DNA of 64,000 nt from Trichosphaerium sp. ATCC 40318 (lineage: Eukaryota; Discosea; Flabellinia; Trichosidae): contig JALMLS010000577.1 of assembly GCA_038496445.1 (NCBI GenBank), positions 186,001 to 250,000 of the forward strand, in the 5' to 3' direction. How positions within the stretch are numbered: position 1 is the stretch's first letter; each line of letters begins with the position of its first letter. Made by a program: the position numbers and the translations under genes. Of the stretch, positions 11,301 through 21,000 are shown in pieces. Under the pieces are notes generated by a model, which saw nothing but the letters and a program-made list of their open reading frames with translations, ran no database searches and was not told the DNA's origin.

Positions 11301-11655
11301 CTTTTAAAACTTTCCGAGTATGTATTAACTTCCTCCTTTAGTTGGACGTGGTCTCTTAGCCGCTGCTGTCCCACAAATTTTCTCTGGTATCGCAGAACTT
11401 CTCACAGAGGACCAAGACCGTGATGTCTGGTACGTCATTCATTATTTTTGAGATTACTAGTTCTTTTGTTCTTACTTTTATGCTAGGTTCTACCTATACG
11501 CAGTAGTAGTATTCATATTTGTTGTTGCTATCGTTGCTCTTGAGATTTTGCGTTGTCGCTGGTCAAAAAAGGTACGAATATAATAGGATTCAAAGTTTAA
11601 AGTACTGTTTATTAATATTCATCTTTAGAAGAAGAACTCCGTTGAGATGGGTTAG
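8360..11655 (+). CDS. Secreted/membrane DOMON (x3) - cytochrome b561 protein
   Basis: Large spliced gene of about 750 residues. ATG at 8360 begins a signal peptide (MPKHGVILLLALCTLYMCQA). Three DOMON-type beta-sandwich modules follow. The first contains TEGWVAVGLNPN and the next two contain GYCAIAFGQQSMVGSVAIIG and EYVALGFSSSSPARMVGSVA; a Pro/Ala/Val hinge (VAPVAPVAP) separates the second and third. The C-terminus is a cytochrome b561 domain with the expected haem-ligand histidines, one per segment: SHGVLMFLSWGLLLPLGW, WWAIHRPLQ, KFHKPLGL and KHHWLGRG. Five or six hydrophobic helices are visible, then a basic tail (RCRWSKKKK). DOMON-b561 proteins are trans-membrane ferric reductases or ascorbate-linked electron carriers at the surface or in endomembranes. 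Introns are about 45-80 nt. Stop at 11653-11655. Exact substrate unknown. Confidence 0.88.
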
Positions 11656-11769
11656 ATAAGATGAAGAAAAAAAACTTCAGGGAAGAAAAATAGAACAAAG
11701 GTTTCTTCCAAAAAAACTTTAAAATTGTAGTTAACTTGGCATAAATGTTGTACTTACTTTTGCAAATAA

Positions 11770-12900
11770 AATCTTTAATGTTGCCACAACAGACTTGTTG
11801 TTATTAGAGAAAGGGAACAATACAACTCGGTACCACCTATTGTCAAGTCGGAACTAGCCAACAGATATCAATTCCTTTCGCAAAAGATATCAAATTATGG
11901 GCTCACATATTGCTATTATCCTCTTCTGGATGAAAAGTACCCAACAGGGAAGGGAAGGCAAACTTCGCTGCTTCTTCCAGAATACATGTGGGATACCCAA
12001 GAAGAATCTTTTTCAGGACTAACGTCCCATCCATCAAGCCAATGTGGTTGGCAATAGAAAGAGTGTTCAATCTGCCTGCAGCTGGTGAAAAGTACTTAGG
12101 TTTTAGGTTCACTAGCAGTGGCTTGTCTTATGATTGGGGCGCTGCAGTGGAGGTGGGAGGCCCTCTGTAGTAGAAGCTTTCAAGTTGTACAATTACAAGT
12201 TTATATTAGGTTGCTTAGGTGCGTCAAAGGTTGCAATCATCCCAGAGATGTGCCGTGGCTATAGCTAATGTTAGTGCTTCCGGTTACTCATAGGAAAATG
12301 TCTAGGCCTCCTGAAAAGCATGAAGCTGTATTTTGGGAGTAGCACTTTGCTTAACTGTTAGAGTACCTTATATCATTTTTGTTAAATGGTGAGTGGGGTC
12401 TGGATGCTCTGTTCAGCTATGATGGCGATGTCTCAGCACTACTGGCAATATCAATAGTTATGTCCATCATTTGGAAATCACGTAATGATATCAAGTACGA
12501 TGGTACACTTCTGACGTCAAAGGAGGTCAGGTTAACGTTAAAAAAAATTTTATTTATTGGCTGTCAATATCAATGACGGTATCAAGCCACCACCTTGGGA
12601 AGTTTTTAATGACAATATAGAGTATTGCGTGTTTGACCCCAATTACAGTCAGGACTACACGCCTTTTGAGCCGACATACAAAAATCCGTCAGCTCTTCTA
12701 GAGCACGTCCAATATATAATGAGGGTGCGTTTGCAGTGGGTCACGAGATCTGTCACACCCTTCCAGACGGCACACCAGTGCCTGAAGCAAGGTTGGTGCC
12801 ATCCACACCAGTCCGTACAAGAAACTGATCAGTATGGCTCAGCTCGTATGTGGAGTAGTGCTCAAACATGAAAACGTAAAACAAGAAAAAAAAAAGAAAA
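11770..12900 (+). pseudogene. Degenerate LINE-like retrotransposon remnant (reverse-transcriptase 3' part)
   Basis: Discontinuous open segments in different frames. One reads LPAAGEKYLGFRFTSSGLSY, which resembles the 'YLGF.. tSSG..Y' stretch that follows the polymerase core in LINE reverse transcriptases. A later one reads IVMSIIWKSRNDIKYDG, like the 'iW..RN..' block near the LINE C-terminus. Stops and frame changes separate them. The segment ends in an A-rich tail (12868-12900), as expected for a target-primed insertion. No intact ORF or endonuclease remains. The identification rests on short motifs only. Confidence 0.4.
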
Positions 12901-13147
12901 TTTGTAAAAATGTACAAGCACCGCTAGTTGCTGTTGGTCCTACCAATGCATTCTGACGTTTTCTTAATAAACCAGCTTTACCTCAAAAAACAATAATATC
13001 TTACATTAGGTACACTCATGTGATTTGCAATGTTGAACAAAAAAAAGGACCAAAAACTGAATTTTTACACAAAAAGGATTGTAGGGTGCAAGGAGTTTTG
13101 ATTGGTTACTACTTGCTATTGTTCAATCTACTGAGACTTTATTGGAA

Positions 13148-13909
13148 TTACATCCATACATGAGTTCCTTTTAAAGCTTTAACTCCTTCTATTGTTACTA
13201 AAGTGTCTTGTGCCCAAATTTTGTTTGCCCCAACAAGCGCTTTAATACCTTTATCAGTCACTGAGGTACAATCAAGGCATATAAGATGAACTCCAGCAAG
13301 CGCTTTTACACCTTCATCTGTTACTGAAGTAGCACAAAGGCTAATAGTATGAACTCCAGCAAGTGCTTTTACACCTTTGTCTGCTACTGAAGTACCATCA
13401 AGATTAATAAAATGAACTCCAGCAAGCGCTTTTACACCTTCATCTGTTACTGAAGTAGCACAAAGGCTAATAGTATGAACTCCAGCAAGCGCTTTTATAC
13501 CTTCATCTGTTATTGAAGTGCTATCAAGATTAATAAAATGAACTCCAGCAAGCGCTTTTACACCTTCATCTGTTACTGAAGTACCACTAAGATAAATACT
13601 ATGAACTCCAGCAAATTTTTTGATGCTGGTGTCATCAAAACCACTTGACCTAAGTACTATTACGGTATTTTTCATAATCCCACGATGTTTTACAACTGAT
13701 TTTGCTTGGTTTAAAGTTTTAATCTTGACAGCAGCGCAGTATCCGATAATGTCGTGAACAATAGAAGCAAATAAACGACATGTTTGACAAGTTGCAAATC
13801 GTGATGTGGTTGTTTGAAGCAAAATATGCGCTAATATCTCTGTAGGTAGGCGCAATAAATTATCACGTGCGATGTTGTTGATTTTATAACACGTTGAAAT
13901 AGGAAGCAT
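13148..13909 (-). CDS. F-box / leucine-rich-repeat protein, single exon
   Basis: Uninterrupted 253-residue frame. Residues about 18-50 (LLRLPTEILAHILLQ and CRLFASIV) fit an F-box, the Skp1-binding element of SCF ubiquitin ligases. From about residue 95 to the end there are seven or eight short LRRs of 23 residues with the pattern GVHxIxLxxTSVTDEGVKALA. They are almost identical to each other at protein and DNA level. The solvent-exposed residues of the repeats vary (YLSG, NLDS, SLCA, NLDG, CLDC), consistent with a target-recognition surface. It has no introns, unlike nearly every neighbour, and sits beside a decayed retroelement. It is probably a recently expanded member of a lineage-specific F-box family; the target is unknown. 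Confidence 0.8.
   Translation of the reverse strand: MLPISTCYKINNIARDNLLRLPTEILAHILLQTTTSRFATCQTCRLFASIVHDIIGYCAAVKIKTLNQAKSVVKHRGIMKNTVIVLRSSGFDDTSIKKFAGVHSIYLSGTSVTDEGVKALAGVHFINLDSTSITDEGIKALAGVHTISLCATSVTDEGVKALAGVHFINLDGTSVADKGVKALAGVHTISLCATSVTDEGVKALAGVHLICLDCTSVTDKGIKALVGANKIWAQDTLVTIEGVKALKGTHVWM
13220..13620 (-). repeat. 69-bp tandem repeats encoding LRRs
   Basis: Five to six copies of a 69 bp unit (23 codons) with only a few differences. A two-unit period is also visible: the unit containing AGCACAAAGGCTAATAGTAT alternates with a unit containing ATTAATAAAATG. This indicates recent duplication by unequal exchange inside the F-box gene. Confidence 0.8.
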
Positions 13910-14108
13910 TGTATATCGTCTTTGTGATGCTATTACGGGCGTCTCTGATGGTTAAAATGTACTTTTATACGCCAATATCTAGAAAGGAGGCGGTATGTGC
14001 TGTAAAGGGATCGTTTATCACTATGATATTAGTCGATTAAAGCGACCGTCGTTGGATCACTGAACAGCGAGTGCAGTCAATTGTTATTCCTTCAATTAAT
14101 CTAGCTCT

Positions 14109-15021
14109 ATGACTACTATTGCGTCACTTGTACTTGGAGCTTCAGTGTCAAATTTGAGAGTTGTTGTAAGCAAACACCTGACAAAGGACGTTAAAGGCAT
14201 TCATGTTCTTGATAAATCTGGTAGTATTCAGGCTGAGGTATCTAAGGGTGCGTCATTGACTGTTTAGCTAAAAACCGTTTAAAAAATAGTTAGATCATCC
14301 CAAACTACCTCCTGTAAATAGCTCTATCCTGTTATCAGGCAAAGTGGCCATTTTGAGTTGGGGAACACTAAAAATTTCAAATGCGAGCTATACAGAAGCC
14401 AAGAGCCCTTTAGATATTTCTAACGCAACTCAGCGTAATTTTTCGGCGATTCAGCGAAGTTACGGTGTAATTCCTTTCAAGCGCATTAACGGCACTCAAT
14501 TGATACCATATAACTATCTAACAATACGCTAGGAGTGAATCACTACTTATTGCTTCAAAATCGATACGGCAAGCTCATTTCTCGGTTCGTTTCAGAAAAA
14601 CTTTTCTAACTCTTGCCTCAGGTGAGCATTGGGGCTTTCCCAAAGGGCATCCAGAAGATGAGGATAACAACGACATAGACGCTGCTCTGAGAGGTACTCT
14701 AAACAAGTACCATAGTGGTACAATCACTAAAGTTCTTGTATAGAATTTGAAGAAGAAACATCTCTGAATAAAAAAGACATCTTTTTAGTTATGCAGGATA
14801 CAAAGTTTCTAGAAGAGTACACATATGATCGTTTAGGCACAAAGCACGAAAAGATAAGCACATACTTTCTAGGAGAGTATACTGGCAAAGAAGTTGTTAA
14901 GCCTCAAGAAAGTGAAATATCTGATTTCAAGTGGTTGCCATTCGCAGAAACAAAAAAACTAATCACATATGACGCCCTACGCGGTGTATTTGAGAAAGCG
15001 CATAAAGCCCTAAATAAATAG
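14109..15021 (+). CDS. Nudix hydrolase (diadenosine tetraphosphatase-like)
   Basis: Spliced gene starting MTTIASLVLGASVSNLRVVV and ending at TAG (15019-15021). The best protein after splicing contains SYGVIPFKRINGVNHYLLLQ, NRYGEHWGFPKGHPEDED, then AALREFEEETSL. This is a Nudix box (G-x5-E-x7-REUxEExGU) with a small insertion. The WGFPKGH context is typical of Ap4A hydrolases and related Nudix enzymes. Later segments, FLGEYTG and ISDFKWLPFAETKKLI, fit the family C-terminus. To obtain this frame, two introns (14492-14532 and 14569-14621) must start with GC rather than GT; without them the Nudix fold is interrupted. The first about 110 residues are an extra N-terminal region of unknown role. Expected reaction: hydrolysis of nucleoside diphosphate-X compounds. 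Confidence 0.75.
14492..14532 (+). other. Putative GC-AG intron 1 of the Nudix gene
   Basis: Removing 41 nt (GCACTC...CGCTAG) joins AAC-G to GA-GTG and restores INGVNHYLLLQ. The intron contains CTAAC 10 nt before the acceptor. No GT donor gives an equally good protein. Confidence 0.6.
14569..14621 (+). other. Putative GC-AG intron 2 of the Nudix gene
   Basis: Removing 53 nt (GCAAGC...CTCAG) joins TAC-G to GT-GAG-CAT and gives NRYGEHWGFPKGH, exactly the spacing expected before a Nudix box. CTAAC lies 13 nt before the acceptor. Confidence 0.65.
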
Positions 15022-15577
15022 CATAAATAAATACGCCAATTTGTTGGTAAGTTTTCTCGATGATTTTGGTAATCTGTGAGGGTGCGTTGTAGCGTAGGCT
15101 GACTGGACGTAGTTGCCATGATGTTATGCGTGTTGGTTTGTATGGATTAGTCGGAAACCAAATTTGGTACCTACTTTTGTCGGATAAATCATCCAGGGTT
15201 TTCCTTCAAGACGCCAGGGTTTGAGTAGGAACAGCTTTGTAAATAACTTTTGAGCTTACTTTGTGATGTGTAGCGCGTACTTTCACTCACACGTAATTTT
15301 CTTTGACATACGGCGGTTGTGACTTTGTTCCTATTCTAGCCATAGATTATTGAGGAAACTTCCAAAAGTGATTGTATTGATATTTTTCGTCACAATCACG
15401 TGATCCCAAAAAATAAAAAGAGTGGTATCCGTTCGCTTTTTTTTTGATCGCAGGATGTTCCTTGAGCAGAGTAGTGCGTAATATACAAAAGCACTATGAT
15501 TGAAAGGCACAGGGAGGAAAAAAACGTACCACATTTTGAGTCAATCAACAGAAAAATAAAAACGGCCAGTTTAGACA
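15022..15577. other. Intergenic, no gene recognised
   Basis: Between two forward genes. It holds the 3' end of the Nudix gene and the promoter of the next gene, including TCACGTGA at 15396-15403. Short reverse frames here lack splice or homology support. Confidence 0.4.
15397..15402. promoter_or_regulatory. CACGTG palindrome
   Basis: Core of AATCACGTGAT, about 175 bp upstream of the ATG at 15578. Confidence 0.35.
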
Positions 15578-16723
15578 ATGGAAGTAGCTCAAGAAATTAA
15601 AGAATTAGACCAAAGAGTTGTACACTTAGTTGGAAGTATGCCGTACGACAACGAGCGCCAATGTATGGCCAAAGCACTGGAATTGCTCGGATCATGTTTA
15701 GAAACACTTCCAGACGGCGAAATAGGGGAAATAACTGAGGAGCACCCGAAAGGCACAAGAAGGTCTTGGGTTATGACTGCAATTGGACGGAACGTTAAAA
15801 ACGACGCGTTTAAAGTACAACAAGCGCCACAACACCATGATGAGAACAATGACCCAACAGAATACGGTGATATATACATACTAGCTCCTAATTACTCCCC
15901 GAGCGAGACCTATGAGCACCTTAACTTCGGCTACATTGAGTACTTTAAAAAGAGCTACTCTATCTTCAAAGAACTGCGCCTACAACACAAACGACCTGAT
16001 CTAAAATTCCTAGTTGGCATACCAACTGGCTTAGCCATAACATTCACGTCAATGACGAAGGTTAACGCTTTAAGGTACAGAAGTGTATTTGATAAGCGTC
16101 TAGCGTATGAAGCGAATACTATAGTCCAGACAGCCGGCAAGGATGATGTTGTAATACAAGTCGAACTACCCATCGAATTTGGTACACGGTGATACGCTTA
16201 CTTGCATGTTTATTGACCCAGGATAGGTATTGCTGCCAAGATGGGCGGATTTTTTACTAGTATTCCATTAGCTAGTGCTTTCTCCCTTATCAATCAATTC
16301 AACCCAGGAACACGTGTCGGTATTCATCTTTGCCTTGGCGATTTAAACAATGAGGCTCTCATTAAACAGAAAACTTTAAATTTACTTGTCAAATTCTCGA
16401 ATATGCTTGTACAGAAATTTCCTCCGAATTTGATCTTGGAGTACGTTCATTATCCTTTGGCAGAAGCCAAAGATCCTCCGTGTATGGATTCATCATACTA
16501 TGACCCTTTAAGTAATGTACAGCTTCCACCTACAACCAAATTTATTGCTGGATTTGTACATGAAAAGTTGGATAAAGAGCAGCATGTCAAGCTACTAGCT
16601 ATTATTGAAAAGGCTGTTGGACATAAGGTTGGAATTGCTTCGTCTTGTGGTATGGGTAGAAGAACACCAGAAGTTGCAACACAGTTAATGACGATGTGCT
16701 CTTTTCTATCATCTAAAAAATAA
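15578..16723 (+). CDS. MetE-like (cobalamin-independent methionine synthase C-terminal superfamily) protein
   Basis: Two exons, about 365 residues, starting MEVAQEIKELDQRVVHLVGS. The only intron starts with GTACAC at 16182-16187 and ends GGATAG, joining ELPIEFG to IAAKMGGFF. The protein shows LVGSMPYDN near the start, TLPDGEIGE, a stretch on Tyr-rich substrate-side residues, FLVGIPTGLA, QVELPIEFG, RVGIHLCLGDLNN and, at the end, IASSCGMGRRTPEVATQ. The series 'GS.P - LPDGEI - Q.E.P - H.C.GD - C..GR' follows the TIM-barrel layout of MetE C-terminal/UROD-like proteins. His in IHLCLGD and Cys in SSCGMGRR match zinc ligand positions of MetE. It is shorter than full MetE (about 760), so methionine synthesis is not implied. 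Such stand-alone proteins are known in fungi and bacteria, with unknown substrate. Confidence 0.65.
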
Positions 16724-17179
16724 ATCCTTTTCTCGATTTTTAAATTACAATACGTTCTAATAAACAAATAGTATTTCTTTACATAACTTTGAATTTATTT
16801 TGTGAATTCTTGCTTTATTCTTTGGTTTGTTGTTGGGTTATATCCCTTTGCCTCATATAATGTACCAAAAGGTGCAATGTATAAAGGTACTTCAGATGAG
16901 TTTAATATCGTAGAGTCAACATAAGAGCAACACGATCATTACACTCATCAGACATTTTAAAATAGTACCACGTGTAGCATAGTACTACAAAGCGATCGTC
17001 TTTTCTAATAATCCGGCTTGACTCACTGTTGATGAACTATAAGAATAGTACAATACAATCTTCAAGTTGCAAAAAAAAAAGTGACACGTGACTTAGAGTT
17101 AAGCGAATGCGGTTCAAATTTGAAACCTAAATGTTACTTTTTAGGAAGTTAGTAGCTAAACTGGGAATTACAAAACAAG
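16724..17179. other. Intergenic region
   Basis: No gene seen. It contains a poly(A)-type signal region after the MetE-like gene, CACGTG at 17085-17090, an A run, and a perfect palindrome TTCAAATTTGAA at 17113-17124, just upstream of the next start. Confidence 0.4.
17085..17090. promoter_or_regulatory. CACGTG palindrome
   Basis: Located in GTGACACGTGAC, 90 bp upstream of the ATG at 17180, next to a poly(A) tract. Confidence 0.4.
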
Positions 17180-17964
17180 ATGGCAACAAGACTACTCTTA
17201 ATCACGCTTTTTTGCATTGCGTATGTTTGTGCAAGGTCTACAGAGTTTGAAAGAGAGTTCCCTCTTCTTAACCTCTTCTTTTTCAACGGGGAACCTACGC
17301 GTACCATCAAAGAGTGGAAAGCGCCTTTAGACGTATACGATAACCAAAATATTGACTACGATGAGCACTTCAACCAATACGAGCCTGAAAACGGCGTTGA
17401 CGCTGAAGAACAAGACATTTTAGACGATCTTGAAGAAGAAGAGCGTGAATACACAAAAGTTAACGGTGGTCTGGATTGGCACTGGGTAAAGATTCAATGC
17501 CCAGAAGACGAAGAAGAAAAATATGAATGGACAGAGTCATCGTACGCAAATTTATCGTCCTGACACCCTAATTGTTAACATAACATACACAGAACGATCG
17601 AACTTGGACCAGAAGACGACATTTCATACACAGCTCCTTTTTTCAAGGCAATCATCGTTTGGGATAAACTTATCTGTATCTACAGCTCAGAAGGAAAACC
17701 TGGATGGCTTGCAATTCAAAGACCTGGAAGGTTTCAAGGAGCACCAGAAGATGGATGGGATTCAGGAAAGTACGTTACACTTTTTATGTAAAAACAACAA
17801 AAAAAGACAAAGGTGCTTGTTGTTCATGTTTATTAACGCCAATTTTTTGTAGAGAACCTGAATGCTTTGATGCTATTGTCAATCAAGACGACAAAGTCGT
17901 TGGTCACAACAGCTGTGAAATGGAAGAAGCTCAATTTGGCCAGAACCAATTCCTCCAATTTTAG
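17180..17964 (+). CDS. Secreted acidic protein of unknown family
   Basis: Three exons. The ATG at 17180 opens a signal peptide (MATRLLLITLFCIAYVCARS). An acidic region follows (QDILDDLEEEEREY and EDEEEKYEW). After an intron with GTACGC donor at 17538 the frame continues TIELGPEDDISYTAPFF, AIIVWDKLICIYSSEGKPGW, LAIQRPGRFQGAP and, after a second intron (GTACGT donor near 17769), EPECFDAIVNQDDK and QFGQNQFLQF ending at 17964. Total about 220 residues with four to five cysteines in the C-terminal half. No transmembrane tail is visible, so I infer a soluble secreted or lumenal protein. I do not recognise the family. Confidence 0.65.
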
Positions 17965-18093
17965 AGCGAACATGCGAAAAGATTGTTAAATAAAAATTAC
18001 AATCACAGAATTGAGTTGTTTATGTCTCTTAGGGGTACACAATTTTGATCATATATAATTTTAACTTGGTGATATACTATAGATGTATCCAAA

Positions 18094-21000
18094 TTAGTAT
18101 GAGGTGTATCTCTTGAGGGTCTTTTCCACTAATTCTTTATCGACTTTTGGCCAATCTACATTTTCCAAATGCTTTTTTGAAAATTTTAGACCTCTAACAT
18201 CATTATCAAAGAACTCTGCTCCCTCTTCTAGCATTAACGGAATCATTGGGAAAAGTGGATTATCTGGATGTTGTGACAGGCATTCCACAAACACCTTAAA
18301 GTCCACGAACTTTACACCTAGTCAAAATAATTAACTAAAAAACTTGACGACATTCATTAGTACCATCACAAGCATATTCAGCTAGTTTTTTGTATGGTAC
18401 TACTTGCTCGTTTATAATAGGATACACTCCGCCATAACATGTCATCTTCAAGCAATCTGGGTGATGATACGTGCAACAACATCAACAGCAGCCATGTCTG
18501 TTTGGACGATTAATATCATTCTTTGTTTTTAACCACGAGGTACCTGTACTGCCTTCAACGTTAGGTGCAACCTTCAATGCATTGATGCCCATCAGGAAAC
18601 GTGTTGTGAGTTGGGAGCAATTAGAAATTCCAGATTTACTATCAGCTACCAACAAGTCAACAACTGGAACGTTTTTAAAGATCTACCTGTTATCATTCCC
18701 GGCCTTAACATGATACATGGCAGTCCAGCAATCTGTGCCTGGTTGACAATGTACTCTGATACCCTCTTGGTAAGATTGTAACCACCCCATAATGAGAAGT
18801 TCTGACATTGTTCAATCTCAGCCTTCTCAATATGAGCTCCAGACCTGAATACGGTATAAGGTTATCATAGTGCACTATCTATTTATTGCGTACTTGTATA
18901 TATCTGCGATAGCACCAATACTTGACAAATGGCATAACGGTTTTGCACGTGATGTAGCGCAAAACTGTATAATATTTTGAGTGCCAATAATATTAATAGG
19001 CCGAAGTGAAGAGTAAGGTAGCGCCCTAACATACAAAGTCAATTACACCGGAAATAAGTACTGGATTGATTGCTTACCAATTGACAATCGCTGCACAATG
19101 TATAACCATATCCATTTTTTTGGCTGTGAACAACTTAGAAATAAAGTAGAGGAATGACTTGGCGTAATGTTTGGGGTGGACTGCGTACCTAAATCCTTCC
19201 ATTCCTTTTCTCCCATTTTAAAATCAGCGGCGGATATGTTACCAGGTATAACACTCACTCTACTTTCGTATTTCTCTTGCCATCGCGGATAAGCTCTTAC
19301 AACAGATAGAAGCCTTGAGCGCACACTTGCAGGAGAATCACCACGTACAAGGCAACACACATTGCAGCGCCAGTACTCCATGATATCAACAAGAATGCCC
19401 GCTCCAAGGAAACCAGTACCTCCAGTTAAGAATACGTTAAAAGATGGGTTATTTAGGTCCACGTGTTTATCAGATAATGATATTTTAGGAATCTTTGGTG
19501 AAACATATTCGATGTCTGAGAGAATAAGATTACGCAGCGACGTTTCGTTGTGTTGAACTGAACCTTCGTTTCTAACACCTTGGATAAAATCGCTCAAATT
19601 CTTTGCCTGTAGAAGACTGCTACTCGATACTTTTGCATTTAAAGTGGACGATAACTTGACAGCTATACGTGCATATGACATTGAATCAACGCCAAGTGAA
19701 TTCAAATCATCTACCTCTGAAATGTCACTAAACAAAAAAAAACCAATTAATATCACATTGACTTTTTCATAAAAATTCAAGTTGTTAGTGGTATGGTACC
19801 CATCGATGGATAGTGCGTTGGCAATTACATCTAGGATTGCACCTGTTTTTAAGTCTATATTTTTATACAGTTCCTCAAGTTGTGAAGCAAACTGCTCGGC
19901 TAAAACACGACGGCAATTTTTCATTGATCCAGTTTTTTTTCCGTTCGCAGGAGTGAAGTCTTCAGTGTCGAAAATGAGTCCTCTAGTAACTTATAACAAT
20001 CGCTTCATTTGGTTAAAGTAATATCGCACCGTGGTACTTCATGTGTAGCCATATGGTTATTCCTTGCAAGAGCTGCAAAGTCGGCTGCAACTGCTTTCTC
20101 TAATTTTTCAGATTTTAGCATCTCGGTGTAATCTATAGTCTCTCCTTCGAACAAAGTCTCTACGGCTGTTTTCCTTGGTACTACAACAGCCACAACATAT
20201 GATTTTGTAATATCACTATGTACATATATATACTTAACATATACACTCTGTGCAAAGACAGATTCAAGGTACTCTGGCGCAACAAATTCGCCCTTTTTTC
20301 GAATTATTAAACTATTCTTGTATAAACAAAATCCATACCTGTGCTAATTTTAGGATGTACTTTCGTCTGTCTACGATGTTGATGATACGTTTCTCTTTGT
20401 TCCGTAATTCTACGATATCTCCAGTATGAAACCAGCCGTCCTATAATTTTGTAAGGGCTTGATGACTTACAAAATTAAGTCAAAGTAATGTGCCTTAAAA
20501 TTCTTGTTTGTATTCGCGTCATCTTTGAAGTAGCCCCCTATCATTTGTGTTGTTTGAACGTGAAGTTCTCCACGCGGATATGGCTTATCTATAATACAAG
20601 CCATTAATAATACAATTTTGATCATAGTTCCATACCTAAAACCGAATATCCGAGCTCGGGAACATCAACAAGTTTAAATTTGACATCTTCGAAAATCTTA
20701 CCATTGCACTAATGCTAGATTAAATAAAACACCTTGACACAAAATTGTTTATGATCTCATACAGCAATGCCACCAACTTCAGTGATGCCATATAATTCCC
20801 AAACCTATATTAAAGTTAAGGTCATGTGGATAACGGTAACCAAGACGAACGCCACAATCTTTCCAGACATCTTGCAGAAAAGCAAACACAGTTGGTGACA
20901 ACTTCGCAGTACCAGAACTAAATAAAGTATATCAGTAGCTGTAACCAAATTACTCACTAGAAAAGCTTCAAGCTTACTAGAGTGTATCTATTCTTTCACC

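Noticed and set aside
15022-15119. Reverse-strand frame beginning MATTSSQPTLQRTL between the Nudix and MetE-like genes
   Set aside because: It runs into the Nudix 3' exon in antisense and has no partner exons, so chance is more likely.
17111-17121. GGTTCAAATTT resembling a tRNA B box
   Set aside because: It is part of a simple palindrome (TTCAAATTTGAA). No A box, acceptor stem or anticodon arm can be drawn around it.
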